Shown one piece after another: positions 33,945 through 42,666 of a stretch of 56,910 nucleotides of DNA. Below the pieces are notes generated by a model. That model had not been told where the DNA came from. It did not search any database and worked only from the letters and a program-made list of their open reading frames with translations. A program made the translations under genes and the position numbers. Origin of the DNA: an uncultured Clostridia bacterium (GTDB lineage: Bacteria; Bacillota; Clostridia; TANB77; CAG-508). Each line of letters opens with the position of its first letter. The stretch's first letter is position 1. The stretch lies in NCBI GenBank assembly GCA_934167305.1, contig CAKPKQ010000006.1:1-56910 (forward strand). The letters are read 5' to 3'.

Positions 33945-34850
33945 TTAATCAGTATTTTTAAATAGTTTTACAAATTTATCGTTATTCACCCAATCTTCAC
34001 GCACTTTTACCCACAATTGTAGATTAACTTTATCTTGTAATTCTTTTTCTAAGTCTTCTCTAGCGTAAGTACCAATTTTTTTAAGCATAGCACCATTTTT
34101 CCCAATAATTATACCTTTGTGTGAATCTCTTAAGCAATAAATTGTGGCTTCTATATTGAAGATAGGTTCATTATCTCTTGTTTTACCTCTTTTCATTTTT
34201 TCAATTTCTACAAATATTCCATGTGGTACTTCATCTTGTAAAAGTTTTAATGCTTTTTCACGAATTGTTTCAGATGCGATATCTCTTAAAGTCTGGTCTG
34301 TATATTCATCTACATCATAATATGCTGGACCTTCTTTAAGGTTCTTTTCTATTTCTTCTAAGATGACTTCTGTATCTTTTTGTTTTAGAGCAGAAATTGG
34401 AATAATAGCTTTAAATTTGTACTCATCTTTAAAAGTTTCTATCAACTTAAAGACCTGCTCTTTTTTAACCAAATCAATTTTATTAATTATTAAAATTGTA
34501 TTAGCCTTTGCTTCTTTAATTTTGTCTAAAATCATTTGGTCACCTTTACCAATTCCATCTGAAGTAGCTTCTACAACAAATAAAAGTACATCTGCATCTG
34601 GAATGCTATCCCAAGCTGTTTCATTCATAGTATTACCTAATTTTGATTTTGGCTTATGAATTCCTGGTGTGTCTGTAAATATTATTTGTGAATTTTCTCT
34701 ATTTACTATTGCTTTAATAGCAGTTCTTGTAGTTTGTGGTTTATTAACAACCACTGCTACCTTTTGACCAACCATATCATTCAATATACTTGATTTTCCT
34801 ACATTTGTTCTTCCAACAATCGCTACAAATCCTGATTTAAACTTTTCCAT
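33945..34850 (-). CDS. era: GTPase Era
   Basis: Era binds the 3' end of 16S rRNA and assists small-subunit assembly. The GTPase motifs are complete: GRTNVGKSSILND (G1), TTRTAI (G2), FTDTPGIH (G3), IINKIDL (G4) and ISALKQ (G5). A C-terminal KH domain shows IIIGKNGAMLKKIG. The length is 301 residues from the ATG at 34850, which has AGGAGAAG directly upstream. A longer frame to 34916 runs into a palindromic element and is not used. Confidence 0.95.
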   Translation of the reverse strand: MEKFKSGFVAIVGRTNVGKSSILNDMVGQKVAVVVNKPQTTRTAIKAIVNRENSQIIFTDTPGIHKPKSKLGNTMNETAWDSIPDADVLLFVVEATSDGIGKGDQMILDKIKEAKANTILIINKIDLVKKEQVFKLIETFKDEYKFKAIIPISALKQKDTEVILEEIEKNLKEGPAYYDVDEYTDQTLRDIASETIREKALKLLQDEVPHGIFVEIEKMKRGKTRDNEPIFNIEATIYCLRDSHKGIIIGKNGAMLKKIGTYAREDLEKELQDKVNLQLWVKVREDWVNNDKFVKLFKNTD

Positions 34851-34890
34851 ATCTTCTCCTAATATAATTATATTTTTACTACTTCCATAA

Positions 34891-35060
34891 CTAGAAATTA
34901 TATGTGCCACTTGCAACTGTCAGACTGCACTGTGAAAGAAATTGTAGTATTCGGCTCGTAGCACCCTCAGTACAACCGAGATTCCCTACTCGCCTCAAAA
35001 CAATTTCTAGTACTCGTTCCGCATAGACAAAGTTGCCTGCGTTCTACATATAATTTCTAG
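34891..35060. repeat. Palindromic element, second family (170 bp)
   Basis: Exact 15-base ends, CTAGAAATTATATGT (34891-34905) and its complement (35046-35060), bound the stretch. Inside, GAAATTGT pairs with ACAATTTC and GCAACT with AGTTGC, so most of the 170 bases can fold on themselves. It lies in the gap between era and hydA (34851-35181). It encodes no protein I can recognise. The rest of the gap is AT-rich with no further feature. Confidence 0.7.
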
Positions 35061-35181
35061 GCTGAAAATAATATAATCTCAAAATCGTAGTTTAATATTT
35101 ATTATGCAAAAATTATATTACTATTATAATACAAATTTTGTAGAAAAAAGTAAATAAATTTCCACTTTTTTTCTACTATTT

Positions 35182-36915
35182 TTACTTGACAAATCTATAT
35201 TTATCTTTTTTAGAATAATGAGTATGTAATAATTTGTGTGCTAACTCTCCATTTGGTTCACCCAAAAAATCTTTGTAAATCTGCTTTAGCACTGGATTCT
35301 CGTGTGATTTTCTAATAACACTTTTCTCATCAATCGAATACATTGCCTCAGCACGTTTTTTATGAACATCAACCTCTTCCTGAATTTTAGCACTCTTTAT
35401 AGGTTGACCTCCGCCTGTAATACATCCGCCTGGACAAGCCATAATTTCAACAAATTGATAATCTGCTTTACCAGATTTTATTTCTTCCATAATAGTTTGA
35501 GCATTAGCCAATCCATGTGCTACCACAACTTTTACTTTTTGATCTCCAATTTTTATTTCAGCTCTTTTTATTCCCTTTTCTCCTCTTACTTGTTCAAATG
35601 TAATTTTATCTAAAGGCTTTCCAGTTATAATTTCAGAAACACTTCTAAGAGCTGCTTCCATAACACCACCAGTTACCCCAAAAATTGCTGCAGATCCTGT
35701 TGCTTCTCCCATTGGATCATCAAAATTAGCATCATCTAGATTTACAAAATCTATTTTAGCTTGTTTAATCATTCTTGCAAGCTCTCTTGTAGTAATAACT
35801 GCATCAACATCTTGCTTCATTTCCTCTCTTTGTCTTTCATACTTTTTAGCAATGCATGGCATTACAGACACTACAAATATACTGTTTGGGTCTATCCCTT
35901 CTTTTTCAGCATAATATGTTTTTAATAATGCTCCAAACATTTCATGTGGTGATTTACAACTAGATAAATGGTTTATATTTTCTGGATAATTCATTTCAAT
36001 ATATTTTACCCAACCAGGACAACATGAAGTTATCATTGGTAAATTATCATTATTATTTAGCCTTTTTATAAATTCTGTTCCTTCTTCAACAATTGTAAAA
36101 TCCGCTCCAGTATTTGTATCAAATACTTTGTTAAAACCCATTTGTTTTAATGCATTTACCATTTTTCCTTCTACATTTGTACCTATTGGCATTCCAAATT
36201 CTTCTCCTAGTGCAACTCTTATAGATGGAGCAGTTTGTACTATTACATAAGTACCCTTATCATTTATTTTATCCCATACAATTTGGGTAGAGTCCTTTTC
36301 TGCTAAAGCTCCTGTTGGGCATACTTCTATACATTGACCGCAAAAAGTACAATTCACATCATTTAAACTATTATGTCCAACTGTCGAAACACAAGATTTA
36401 AAACCTCTTTCTGTTACACCTATTGCTCCTATTTTTTGTACTTTATTACACATTGAAACACATCTTCTACATAATATACATTTATTTGGATCACGAACAA
36501 TAGATGGAGATTTATCATCTATTTCATAAGTGTTTTTTGTTCCATCATATACGGTTTTTTCTTTATCAAATTGGTTTATAAGTTCTTGCAATTCGCAATT
36601 CTCGTTTCTTACACAATTTTCACAATCTTGATGATGATTAGATAATATTAAGTCTAACATTGTTTTTCTTGCTTCTAAAACTTCTGGTGTTTTAGTATGT
36701 ACAATCATTCCATTTTCTGCCTTTTGAATACATGAAGTAGCAAATCCTCTTTTGCCTTCTACTTCTACAAGGCACATTCTGCAATCTCCAATTTCATTTA
36801 TTTCTTTTAAATAGCATAATGTTGGAATTTCTATGCCTAATTTTGCTGAAGCTTGCAAAATTGTTGTACCTTCTGGCACTTCTACATTTTTACCATCTAT
36901 TGTTAGATTCACCAT
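35182..36915 (-). CDS. hydA: NADH-dependent [FeFe] hydrogenase catalytic subunit
   Basis: HydA carries the H-cluster of a multimeric, probably electron-bifurcating hydrogenase that oxidises NADH and reduced ferredoxin to make H2. In order: a [2Fe-2S] ferredoxin domain (LCYLKEINEIGDCRMC), a His/Cys cluster region (HHQDCENCVRNENC), two [4Fe-4S] sites (CILCRRCVSMC and CTFCGQCIEVCP), then the H-cluster motifs TSCCPGW, MPCIAKK and MACPGGCITGGGQP. The length of 577 residues fits the HydA subunit of HydABC. It is separated from hydB by an acetyltransferase gene and a palindromic element. Confidence 0.95.
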   Translation of the reverse strand: MVNLTIDGKNVEVPEGTTILQASAKLGIEIPTLCYLKEINEIGDCRMCLVEVEGKRGFATSCIQKAENGMIVHTKTPEVLEARKTMLDLILSNHHQDCENCVRNENCELQELINQFDKEKTVYDGTKNTYEIDDKSPSIVRDPNKCILCRRCVSMCNKVQKIGAIGVTERGFKSCVSTVGHNSLNDVNCTFCGQCIEVCPTGALAEKDSTQIVWDKINDKGTYVIVQTAPSIRVALGEEFGMPIGTNVEGKMVNALKQMGFNKVFDTNTGADFTIVEEGTEFIKRLNNNDNLPMITSCCPGWVKYIEMNYPENINHLSSCKSPHEMFGALLKTYYAEKEGIDPNSIFVVSVMPCIAKKYERQREEMKQDVDAVITTRELARMIKQAKIDFVNLDDANFDDPMGEATGSAAIFGVTGGVMEAALRSVSEIITGKPLDKITFEQVRGEKGIKRAEIKIGDQKVKVVVAHGLANAQTIMEEIKSGKADYQFVEIMACPGGCITGGGQPIKSAKIQEEVDVHKKRAEAMYSIDEKSVIRKSHENPVLKQIYKDFLGEPNGELAHKLLHTHYSKKDKYRFVK

Positions 36916-36926
36916 ATTTTTATCTC

Positions 36927-37493
36927 CTACCTTACATTTTTATTTCTAATGTACTCTCTTCCTTTAAATTCTTCTCTCAAAATATCCATCATAACTGCAT
37001 CATAATATTTACCATTTACAAATTTGCCTTGTCTTTCTCTTCCCATTTCTTTAAATCCACATTTTTTATAACATGCTTTTGCTCTTTCGTTGCAATCTAA
37101 AACAGTAAGATTAATGCTATTAAGGTTCATATAATTAAATCCAAAATCTAAAAGCAAATTAATTGCTTCTTCTCCATAGCCTTTACCTCTATACTCGCTT
37201 CTACCTATAAAAATTCCGAGTGTTGCTTTACTATCAACTCTATTAATTTTTTCTAGTGAAACTGTTCCAACCATAATATCATCTCTTAAATCAACAATTA
37301 CAAATGTTGCTTCTGGATTCGAGTTTTTTTCTAAAAACTCCTTTTCTCCACTCAAACTTATCATTTGTGCAGTCCTTCCAATATAATCAGTTACTTCAAA
37401 ATCATTCATCCATTCTGTAAATTGTTCTACATCTTCTGTATTTCTTGGAGACAAATATATTCTATCTCCAACTAATTTTTTAAAATATTTCAT
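36927..37493 (-). CDS. GNAT acetyltransferase (RimJ/RimL-like)
   Basis: The start LVGDRIYLSPRNTEDVEQFTEWMND is typical of the RimJ/RimL-type group. The acetyl-CoA motif LGIFIGRSEYRGKGYGEEAINLLLDFG is strong. DCNERAKACYKKCGFKEMGRER closes the domain. The substrate is unknown. It is inserted between hydB and hydA, 11 bases before hydA, and has its own AGGAGG site. Nothing links it to hydrogenase maturation by sequence; it is probably a passenger. Confidence 0.88.
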   Translation of the reverse strand: MKYFKKLVGDRIYLSPRNTEDVEQFTEWMNDFEVTDYIGRTAQMISLSGEKEFLEKNSNPEATFVIVDLRDDIMVGTVSLEKINRVDSKATLGIFIGRSEYRGKGYGEEAINLLLDFGFNYMNLNSINLTVLDCNERAKACYKKCGFKEMGRERQGKFVNGKYYDAVMMDILREEFKGREYIRNKNVR

Positions 37494-37534
37494 AACTTTT
37501 TCCTCCTCTTTTCTTCATAGATTACTTAATATTT

Positions 37535-37571
37535 TCTTTTTTATGGAGCACGCTGTGCTCCGCTACGATTT
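37535..37571. repeat. Short TATGGAGCA palindrome, copy B
   Basis: TTTTTTATGGAGCA-CGCTG-TGCTCCGCTACGATTT is the partner of the copy at 27629-27662. It lies just left of a larger palindromic element in the hydB-GNAT gap. Confidence 0.6.
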
Positions 37572-37581
37572 GTATATCTTT

Positions 37582-37709
37582 AAATTTTCAAAAGAATAGT
37601 TATATTGCTAGGAACAAGAATTAAAAATGAATGAGGCGTACTTTTGGTACGTTGATTTCATTTTTAATCACAGTGACAACGCAAGATGACTATTATTTTG
37701 GAAATTTTA
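37582..37709. repeat. Palindromic element, third family
   Basis: Imperfect outer arms (TTTTCAAAAGAATAGTTAT and the complement of GATGACTATTATTTTGGAAA) enclose ATTAAAAATGAA...TTCATTTTTAAT and, at the tip, CGTAC-TTTTG-GTACG. The right arm begins at the hydB stop codon. It could act as a terminator or processing signal between hydB and the downstream genes. Confidence 0.6.
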
Positions 37710-39563
37710 ACCTATGGCGTGGAAAGGGCAAACACTTAAACACGTCCCACACTTAATACACTTTTCCTCATCAATATGATGTATTTTACCCGGTTCACCT
37801 GAAATTGCACCCACTGGGCAATTACGACTGCATTTTGTACATCCTCTACACTTTTCTGGGTCAATCTGTATTTTTGCTAATGCTTTACATTCTCCTGTTT
37901 TACACTTTTTCTCCTCAATATGCTCTATGTATTCTTCTCTAAAATATTTCAATGTTGAAATTACTGGATTTGGTGCTGACTGTCCTAATCCACATACCGA
38001 GGTCTTAGGTATAATTTTTGCTAATTCTTCTAATTTTTCTAAATCTTGTTTTGTTGCTTCTCCATCAGTTATTTTTTCTAATATTTCAAGCATCCTTTTA
38101 GTTCCAATTCTGCATGGAGTACACTTTCCACAAGATTCATCTACAGTAAATTCCAAGTAAAACTTAGCAATGTTTACCATACATTTTGTATCATCCATTA
38201 CTATAAGTCCACCTGAACCCATCATTGAACCTATTTGTTTTAATGATTCATAATCTATTGGTGTATCTAAATGTTCTTTTGGAATACAGCCTCCAGAAGG
38301 GCCACCTGTTTGTGCTGCTTTAAAATCTCTATTATTTGGTATGCCACCACCAATATCATAAACAATTTCTCTTAATGTTGTTCCCATTGGAACTTCAACT
38401 AATCCAATATTTACAACATTTCCACCTAATGCAAATACTTTTGTTCCTTTCGAAGTCTCTGTTCCAATACTTGAATACCATTCTGCTCCATTTAATATTA
38501 TTCTTGTTATATTTGCATATGTTTCAACATTATTTATTAATGTTGGCTTACCCCATAGTCCAGAATTTGCAGGATATGGTGGTTTTAATCTTGGTTGTCC
38601 ACGTTTTCCTTCAATAGATTCTAAAAGTGCTGTTTCTTCTCCACATACGAATGCACCTGCTCCTAGTCTAATATCTACATCAAAACTAAAGTCTGTTCCA
38701 AATATATTTTTACCTAGTAATCCATATTCTCTTGCTTGTTTTATTGCTACTCTAAATCTATCTACTGCAATTGGGTATTCAGCTCTTACATAAATATAGC
38801 CTTGATTAGCTCCAATAGCATAGCCGGCTATTATCATTGCCTCTAATACAGAGTGTGGATCTCCTTCCAAAATACTTCTATCCATAAACGCACCTGGATC
38901 TCCCTCATCTGCATTACATACTACATATTTTTGTTCTGACTCCACTGCCTTAGTTAATGCCCATTTTTTACCTGTTGAAAATCCTGCTCCACCTCTGCCT
39001 CTTAGTCCAGAATCCTCTATTGTTTTAATAACTTCATCTGGTGTCATTTCTAAAATTACTTTTTCTAATGCTTTGTATCCATCAAAAGCTATGTATTCAT
39101 CAATATTTTCAGGATCAATTTTTCCGCTATTTTGAAGAGCAATTCTTTTTTGTTTTTTATAAAAAGTCAAGTCGTCTAGTTTGTTTACTCTAGTTCCATC
39201 AATGTCTTTGCATAACAGTCTTTCAACCACTTCACCATTTATGATGTGTTTTTGTATAATTTCTTCGCAATCTTCTGGTTTTACCATCGCATAAAATGTG
39301 TCTTCTGGTCTAATAATTACTATTGGACCTTTAGCACATAATCCAAAGCATCCTGTTTGAATCACTCGAACGTTTTCCAAATTTCTCTCTTTTACAAGCT
39401 TTTTAAAATTTTCTATAATTTGTGTAGATTTCGAAGATGTACATCCTGTTCCATGACACACTAAAATATGTTTTTCCTTTCCTCCAACTGTTGTATCCAC
39501 TCTAATGTTTAGCTCTCTTCTTTTTTCTTCTCTTATTTTTCTTATCTCTTCTAAAGTTTTCAA
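37707..39563 (-). CDS. hydB: NADH-binding subunit of [FeFe] hydrogenase (NuoF-like)
   Basis: HydB holds FMN and the NADH site and is thought to be the bifurcating subunit. An N-terminal [2Fe-2S] thioredoxin-like part (CHGTGCTSSKS, CFGLCAKGP) is followed by the NuoF core. The core shows GLRGRGGAGFSTGKKW for NADH/FMN binding, CNADEGDPGAFMDR, and the cluster motif CGKCTPCRIGTKRM. Two C-terminal [4Fe-4S] ferredoxin repeats (CRGCTKCSRNCPVGA, CIKCGTCLSVCP) complete it. The length of 618 residues is typical. The start is TTG with GGGAG upstream. It lies 15 bases after hydC. Confidence 0.94.
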   Translation of the reverse strand: MKTLEEIRKIREEKRRELNIRVDTTVGGKEKHILVCHGTGCTSSKSTQIIENFKKLVKERNLENVRVIQTGCFGLCAKGPIVIIRPEDTFYAMVKPEDCEEIIQKHIINGEVVERLLCKDIDGTRVNKLDDLTFYKKQKRIALQNSGKIDPENIDEYIAFDGYKALEKVILEMTPDEVIKTIEDSGLRGRGGAGFSTGKKWALTKAVESEQKYVVCNADEGDPGAFMDRSILEGDPHSVLEAMIIAGYAIGANQGYIYVRAEYPIAVDRFRVAIKQAREYGLLGKNIFGTDFSFDVDIRLGAGAFVCGEETALLESIEGKRGQPRLKPPYPANSGLWGKPTLINNVETYANITRIILNGAEWYSSIGTETSKGTKVFALGGNVVNIGLVEVPMGTTLREIVYDIGGGIPNNRDFKAAQTGGPSGGCIPKEHLDTPIDYESLKQIGSMMGSGGLIVMDDTKCMVNIAKFYLEFTVDESCGKCTPCRIGTKRMLEILEKITDGEATKQDLEKLEELAKIIPKTSVCGLGQSAPNPVISTLKYFREEYIEHIEEKKCKTGECKALAKIQIDPEKCRGCTKCSRNCPVGAISGEPGKIHHIDEEKCIKCGTCLSVCPFHAIG

Positions 39564-39578
39564 ATCATTACTCCCTTC

Positions 39579-40055
39579 TTATTTAGTCATTAATTCATCT
39601 AAAACTTCATCAAGCTTTTTTACCGTGGCTCTTCCATAAACCTCTCCATTTACAGTAAACACAGGTGCTATTCCACATGCTCCTAGGCAACGGGTACTAT
39701 CAATTGAAAATTTTCCATCTTCTGTCGTCTCGCCTTCTTTAATGCCTAATCTCTCTTTTAATCTATTCATTAATTTTTCTGAACCCTTTACAAAACATGC
39801 AGTTCCTAGGCATACAGAAATTGCATATTTTCCCTTTGGCTTTAATGTAAATCTAGAATAAAATGTAATTACTCCATAGACTTCTGCCATTGGAATATTT
39901 AAATATTCTGATATTTCGCTTTGTGCAATTTGTGGAATATAGCCATATTTTACTTGCACATCATTTAGTATTGGTACTAAATTATCTTTAGCTGTTGTAT
40001 ATTGCTCTAAAATTTCTTTCACTTCTTGTTTTAATTTTTGTTCTACACAATTCAT
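39579..40055 (-). CDS. hydC: [2Fe-2S] subunit of [FeFe] hydrogenase (NuoE-like)
   Basis: A thioredoxin-like [2Fe-2S] protein that passes electrons between the flavin subunit and HydA. The four cysteines are visible: CLGTACFVKG and CLGACGIAP (about residues 85 and 125). The N-terminal helical part (VPILNDVQVKYGYIPQIAQSEI) is family-typical. The length of 158 residues from the ATG at 40055 is normal; AAGGAG precedes it. It is the first gene of the hydrogenase run and lies only 35 bases after a terminator that ends the dgkA-like gene, so its promoter must be very close or transcription reads through. Confidence 0.93.
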   Translation of the reverse strand: MNCVEQKLKQEVKEILEQYTTAKDNLVPILNDVQVKYGYIPQIAQSEISEYLNIPMAEVYGVITFYSRFTLKPKGKYAISVCLGTACFVKGSEKLMNRLKERLGIKEGETTEDGKFSIDSTRCLGACGIAPVFTVNGEVYGRATVKKLDEVLDELMTK

Positions 40056-40092
40056 AATATATTTTTCTCCTTTTAATTGCATTCAAAAAAAG

Positions 40093-40110
40093 CAACTGAA
40101 AAATCAGTTG
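40093..40110 (-). terminator. Terminator after the dgkA/PAP2 gene
   Basis: On the minus strand CAACTGA-TTTT-TCAGTTG is followed by CTTTTTTT. It separates the ybeY-dgkA group from hydC. Confidence 0.85.
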
Positions 40111-40113
40111 TTT

Positions 40114-40878
40114 TTAATTAATAAGTGTCGCAATTGATATTGCCACTCCATATAATAAAAGCACAAATATAGTTGCAAAGCACGCACTAAATACAACCTC
40201 TGATAAGGTATGCTCTTTAGCTGCTATTCTGCTTTCTGCTAATAAAATAGCTGTTAATAATGATAACATTAATATTGCAATATTATCTGTTAAAAGCCAA
40301 ATAAGTGTATTGGCTGCAAAACCAATTGCTGCATGACCACTTGGAATCAATCTTATTTTTTTTCCAGCACGTTTGTTAGTTTTTGCATATGCAATTAATG
40401 CCAAAATCGCAATTATTGACATTATCATAATCGAAAAAACTAAATGCATAGGGTTTGTTGTTACATTTTTTAAAAAAGTTAAGCCTATATCTGCAATCTT
40501 ATCAAAAAATAAAAAGTACCCAACAATAATTGCATTTATAGCAGTAATTACCACTCCACCAGCAGCAACATCTTTTGCTATTTTTGCTTTAGGATGATAT
40601 ACATCTACATATAAATCAACAACTGTTTCAATTGCAGTATTTACCATTTCGGCAAATATAATAAGAACTATTGTAAATAAAAAACATAAAAACTCCGCAC
40701 GATTCAAGTTAAAAAATAAACTTACAATAACTACTATTACAGCAATTATTAATTGTTTTTGTATGTTCTTCTGCGTTGTTGTTGCATATATTATTCCATT
40801 AAAAGCATTTTTCCACGCATCTATAAAGCTGTGGTTTGATAGCTCTTTATTTTCTTCTTTTACCTTTTTTTCCTTCAT
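40114..40878 (-). CDS. Undecaprenol/diacylglycerol kinase (DgkA type) fused to PAP2 phosphatase domain
   Basis: The first 120 residues are a DgkA-type integral membrane kinase: SFIDAWKNAFNGI, three hydrophobic helices and the catalytic EMVNTAIETVVDL. The C-terminal half is a PAP2-like phosphatase domain with KKIRLIPSGHAA and SRIAAKEHTLSEVV and four more helices. The fusion could interconvert an isoprenoid alcohol or diacylglycerol and its phosphate in the membrane. The fused layout (254 residues) is known from clostridial genomes. It lies 13 bases after ybeY, as dgkA does in Bacillus. A polar N-terminus (KEKKVKEENKE) precedes the first helix. Confidence 0.88.
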   Translation of the reverse strand: MKEKKVKEENKELSNHSFIDAWKNAFNGIIYATTTQKNIQKQLIIAVIVVIVSLFFNLNRAEFLCFLFTIVLIIFAEMVNTAIETVVDLYVDVYHPKAKIAKDVAAGGVVITAINAIIVGYFLFFDKIADIGLTFLKNVTTNPMHLVFSIMIMSIIAILALIAYAKTNKRAGKKIRLIPSGHAAIGFAANTLIWLLTDNIAILMLSLLTAILLAESRIAAKEHTLSEVVFSACFATIFVLLLYGVAISIATLIN

Positions 40879-40891
40879 TTTTTCCTCACTA

Positions 40892-41389
40892 TTATCTGGT
40901 TATATTTAATTGAGAAAGAACATTTTCTTCTTTTTCTCTCATTTCTTTCTTTTCATCATCAGTCATATGGTCATAGCCTCTTAAGTGATAAAATCCATGA
41001 ACTAACATATATGCAAATTCTCTATCAAATCCGTGTCCATATTCATTTGCTTGCTCTTCGACTCTGTCAATAGAAATTATAATATCTCCCATTATGTCTT
41101 GTAATATTCCTTCTTCTATACATGAATCTGAATTTTGTTCTATCATTTGATCTAGCTCATTTCTCTCAAACATTGGAAATGAAAGTACATCAGTTTCTTT
41201 ATCTATATTTCTATATTGTTTATTTATTTCACGTATATTTTTAGGATTTGTTAATGTAACACAAATATATAAAGAGGTAGGATTTATATGCTCTACCTCA
41301 AAACATTTTTGTATTACCTTTTCAATTATAATTTCTAGCTCTGGTCTTTTTTCAATGTCTTTCCAAACAATTTCTGTTACTGAATTCAT
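40892..41389 (-). CDS. ybeY: Endoribonuclease YbeY (rRNA maturation factor)
   Basis: A zinc-dependent RNase needed for 16S rRNA 3'-end maturation and ribosome quality control. The metal motif HGFYHLRGYDHMTDDE is complete, with the three histidines. DVLSFPMFE, on the N-terminal side, is also a family block. The length of 165 residues is normal. It lies between the unknown 416-residue gene and the dgkA/PAP2 fusion with short gaps, so the group is one transcript. Confidence 0.94.
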   Translation of the reverse strand: MNSVTEIVWKDIEKRPELEIIIEKVIQKCFEVEHINPTSLYICVTLTNPKNIREINKQYRNIDKETDVLSFPMFERNELDQMIEQNSDSCIEEGILQDIMGDIIISIDRVEEQANEYGHGFDREFAYMLVHGFYHLRGYDHMTDDEKKEMREKEENVLSQLNITR

Positions 41390-41401
41390 TACTTCTCTTC
41401 C

Positions 41402-42652
41402 TTATTCATTAACTACTTTTTTTCTTCTTCCTCTAGTCTTTTTCTTTTCGACTTTTGATCCTTTTGTATAAGCTCCCTCTGATATAAAAGAGTTTCTTAG
41501 ATTTTTCATTGCGTCTAGTTCTACTAACTTTGAGCAATAAAATTGAATTACTTTATAGTATTTGTTTATATCTTTTCTTAATTTTTTCAAATCATTTCTT
41601 AAAAATAAAACCTGTTTTTCTCTTGTATAATCAATATAATTACTTTCTTTTTTATTTTGAATTTCTTGATATTGTTTGTAAAATTCCTTATATTCTTCTC
41701 TTGCTGTTGGTTTATCCCAGTAAACTTTAGTTGATAATAATTTAACATTGTATTCTTCAATTAAATTAATTAATAGTGAATATGCTTTTTCTTGTTTACG
41801 TGCAACTCTTGTGTCAATTATTAATCTTCTTGTATCATTTAATAATTTTTCATAACATTGTTCAGCAACAACAAGTGGTAAACTATGTGTAAATAATTTT
41901 CTACTTAAGCTTAATAATATCATGTTTTTTTCTATATTATCATTTTGATCCAATTTTCCAACCGTAAATTTTTCAAAGTTTTGATAGTCATCAACAATTT
42001 CTTTATAGATTTTGTTTTCAGGATCTTGATTCATTTTTAATGGTAAAATATTTTCAATATATTGCTCTAATACATCAAATATTTTATTATATATTTCATC
42101 CTTTGCTCCAGGTGTTAAATTATCTGCTAATTTTATAGAATAATGCTTTAAAAGTCCTTTATATAAAGATTCCATTTGAGCAACATATAAATTTTGATAT
42201 CTGTGTAATACCTGTTCTTTATTTAAATTTTCAACTGTTTCATAGTCTAAATTTAGTAAATACATTTGCTTTTTATATTTGTATTCTAAATATTCTTTAT
42301 CTTTTAAATGAACAATTGTGTAATACTCAGATAATGCATTTTTTTCGAAATCACTAGCTGCATCATTTTTTACTTTTTTATAAATTGAATCCATTATATA
42401 TTTATCAATTGACTCTAAATACAATGCATATACATCTTCGAATTTTTTAGTAATTGCCTCTTGTTTTTCTTGGTTTTCTATATTTTCGTTGGCTTTATAT
42501 GCTTCATAAGCTTTTAGAGCATTATTTCTTTTCATTGAAATCAACATTCCATTGATTCCAATTTTTGTTGGAGTTAGTATTTTATTAATTGTGTTACTAA
42601 TTTTTGAAAAAAATGTTTTTTCTTGATATATTCTCAAACTTCTTTCTTCCAT
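41402..42652 (-). CDS. Unknown helical protein in the sporulation/ybeY cluster
   Basis: I do not recognise this 416-residue protein. It is almost wholly helical and lysine/glutamate/tyrosine-rich, with no membrane helix, no signal peptide, and a strongly basic end (KVEKKKTRGRRKKVV) that could bind nucleic acid. The ATG at 42652 is chosen because AAAGGA lies 9 bases upstream; the longer frame starts at a TTG that overlaps yqfD. In Bacillus the positions between yqfD and ybeY are held by phoH and yqfF, so this gene occupies their place but shows no sign of a P-loop or HD motif. Confidence 0.8.
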   Translation of the reverse strand: MEERSLRIYQEKTFFSKISNTINKILTPTKIGINGMLISMKRNNALKAYEAYKANENIENQEKQEAITKKFEDVYALYLESIDKYIMDSIYKKVKNDAASDFEKNALSEYYTIVHLKDKEYLEYKYKKQMYLLNLDYETVENLNKEQVLHRYQNLYVAQMESLYKGLLKHYSIKLADNLTPGAKDEIYNKIFDVLEQYIENILPLKMNQDPENKIYKEIVDDYQNFEKFTVGKLDQNDNIEKNMILLSLSRKLFTHSLPLVVAEQCYEKLLNDTRRLIIDTRVARKQEKAYSLLINLIEEYNVKLLSTKVYWDKPTAREEYKEFYKQYQEIQNKKESNYIDYTREKQVLFLRNDLKKLRKDINKYYKVIQFYCSKLVELDAMKNLRNSFISEGAYTKGSKVEKKKTRGRRKKVVNE

Positions 42653-42666
42653 GGCATCTGTTCCTT

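Noticed and set aside
34850..34916. N-terminal extension of Era
   Set aside because: The extra 22 codons run into the palindromic element, and the strong AGGAGAAG site lies before the later ATG.
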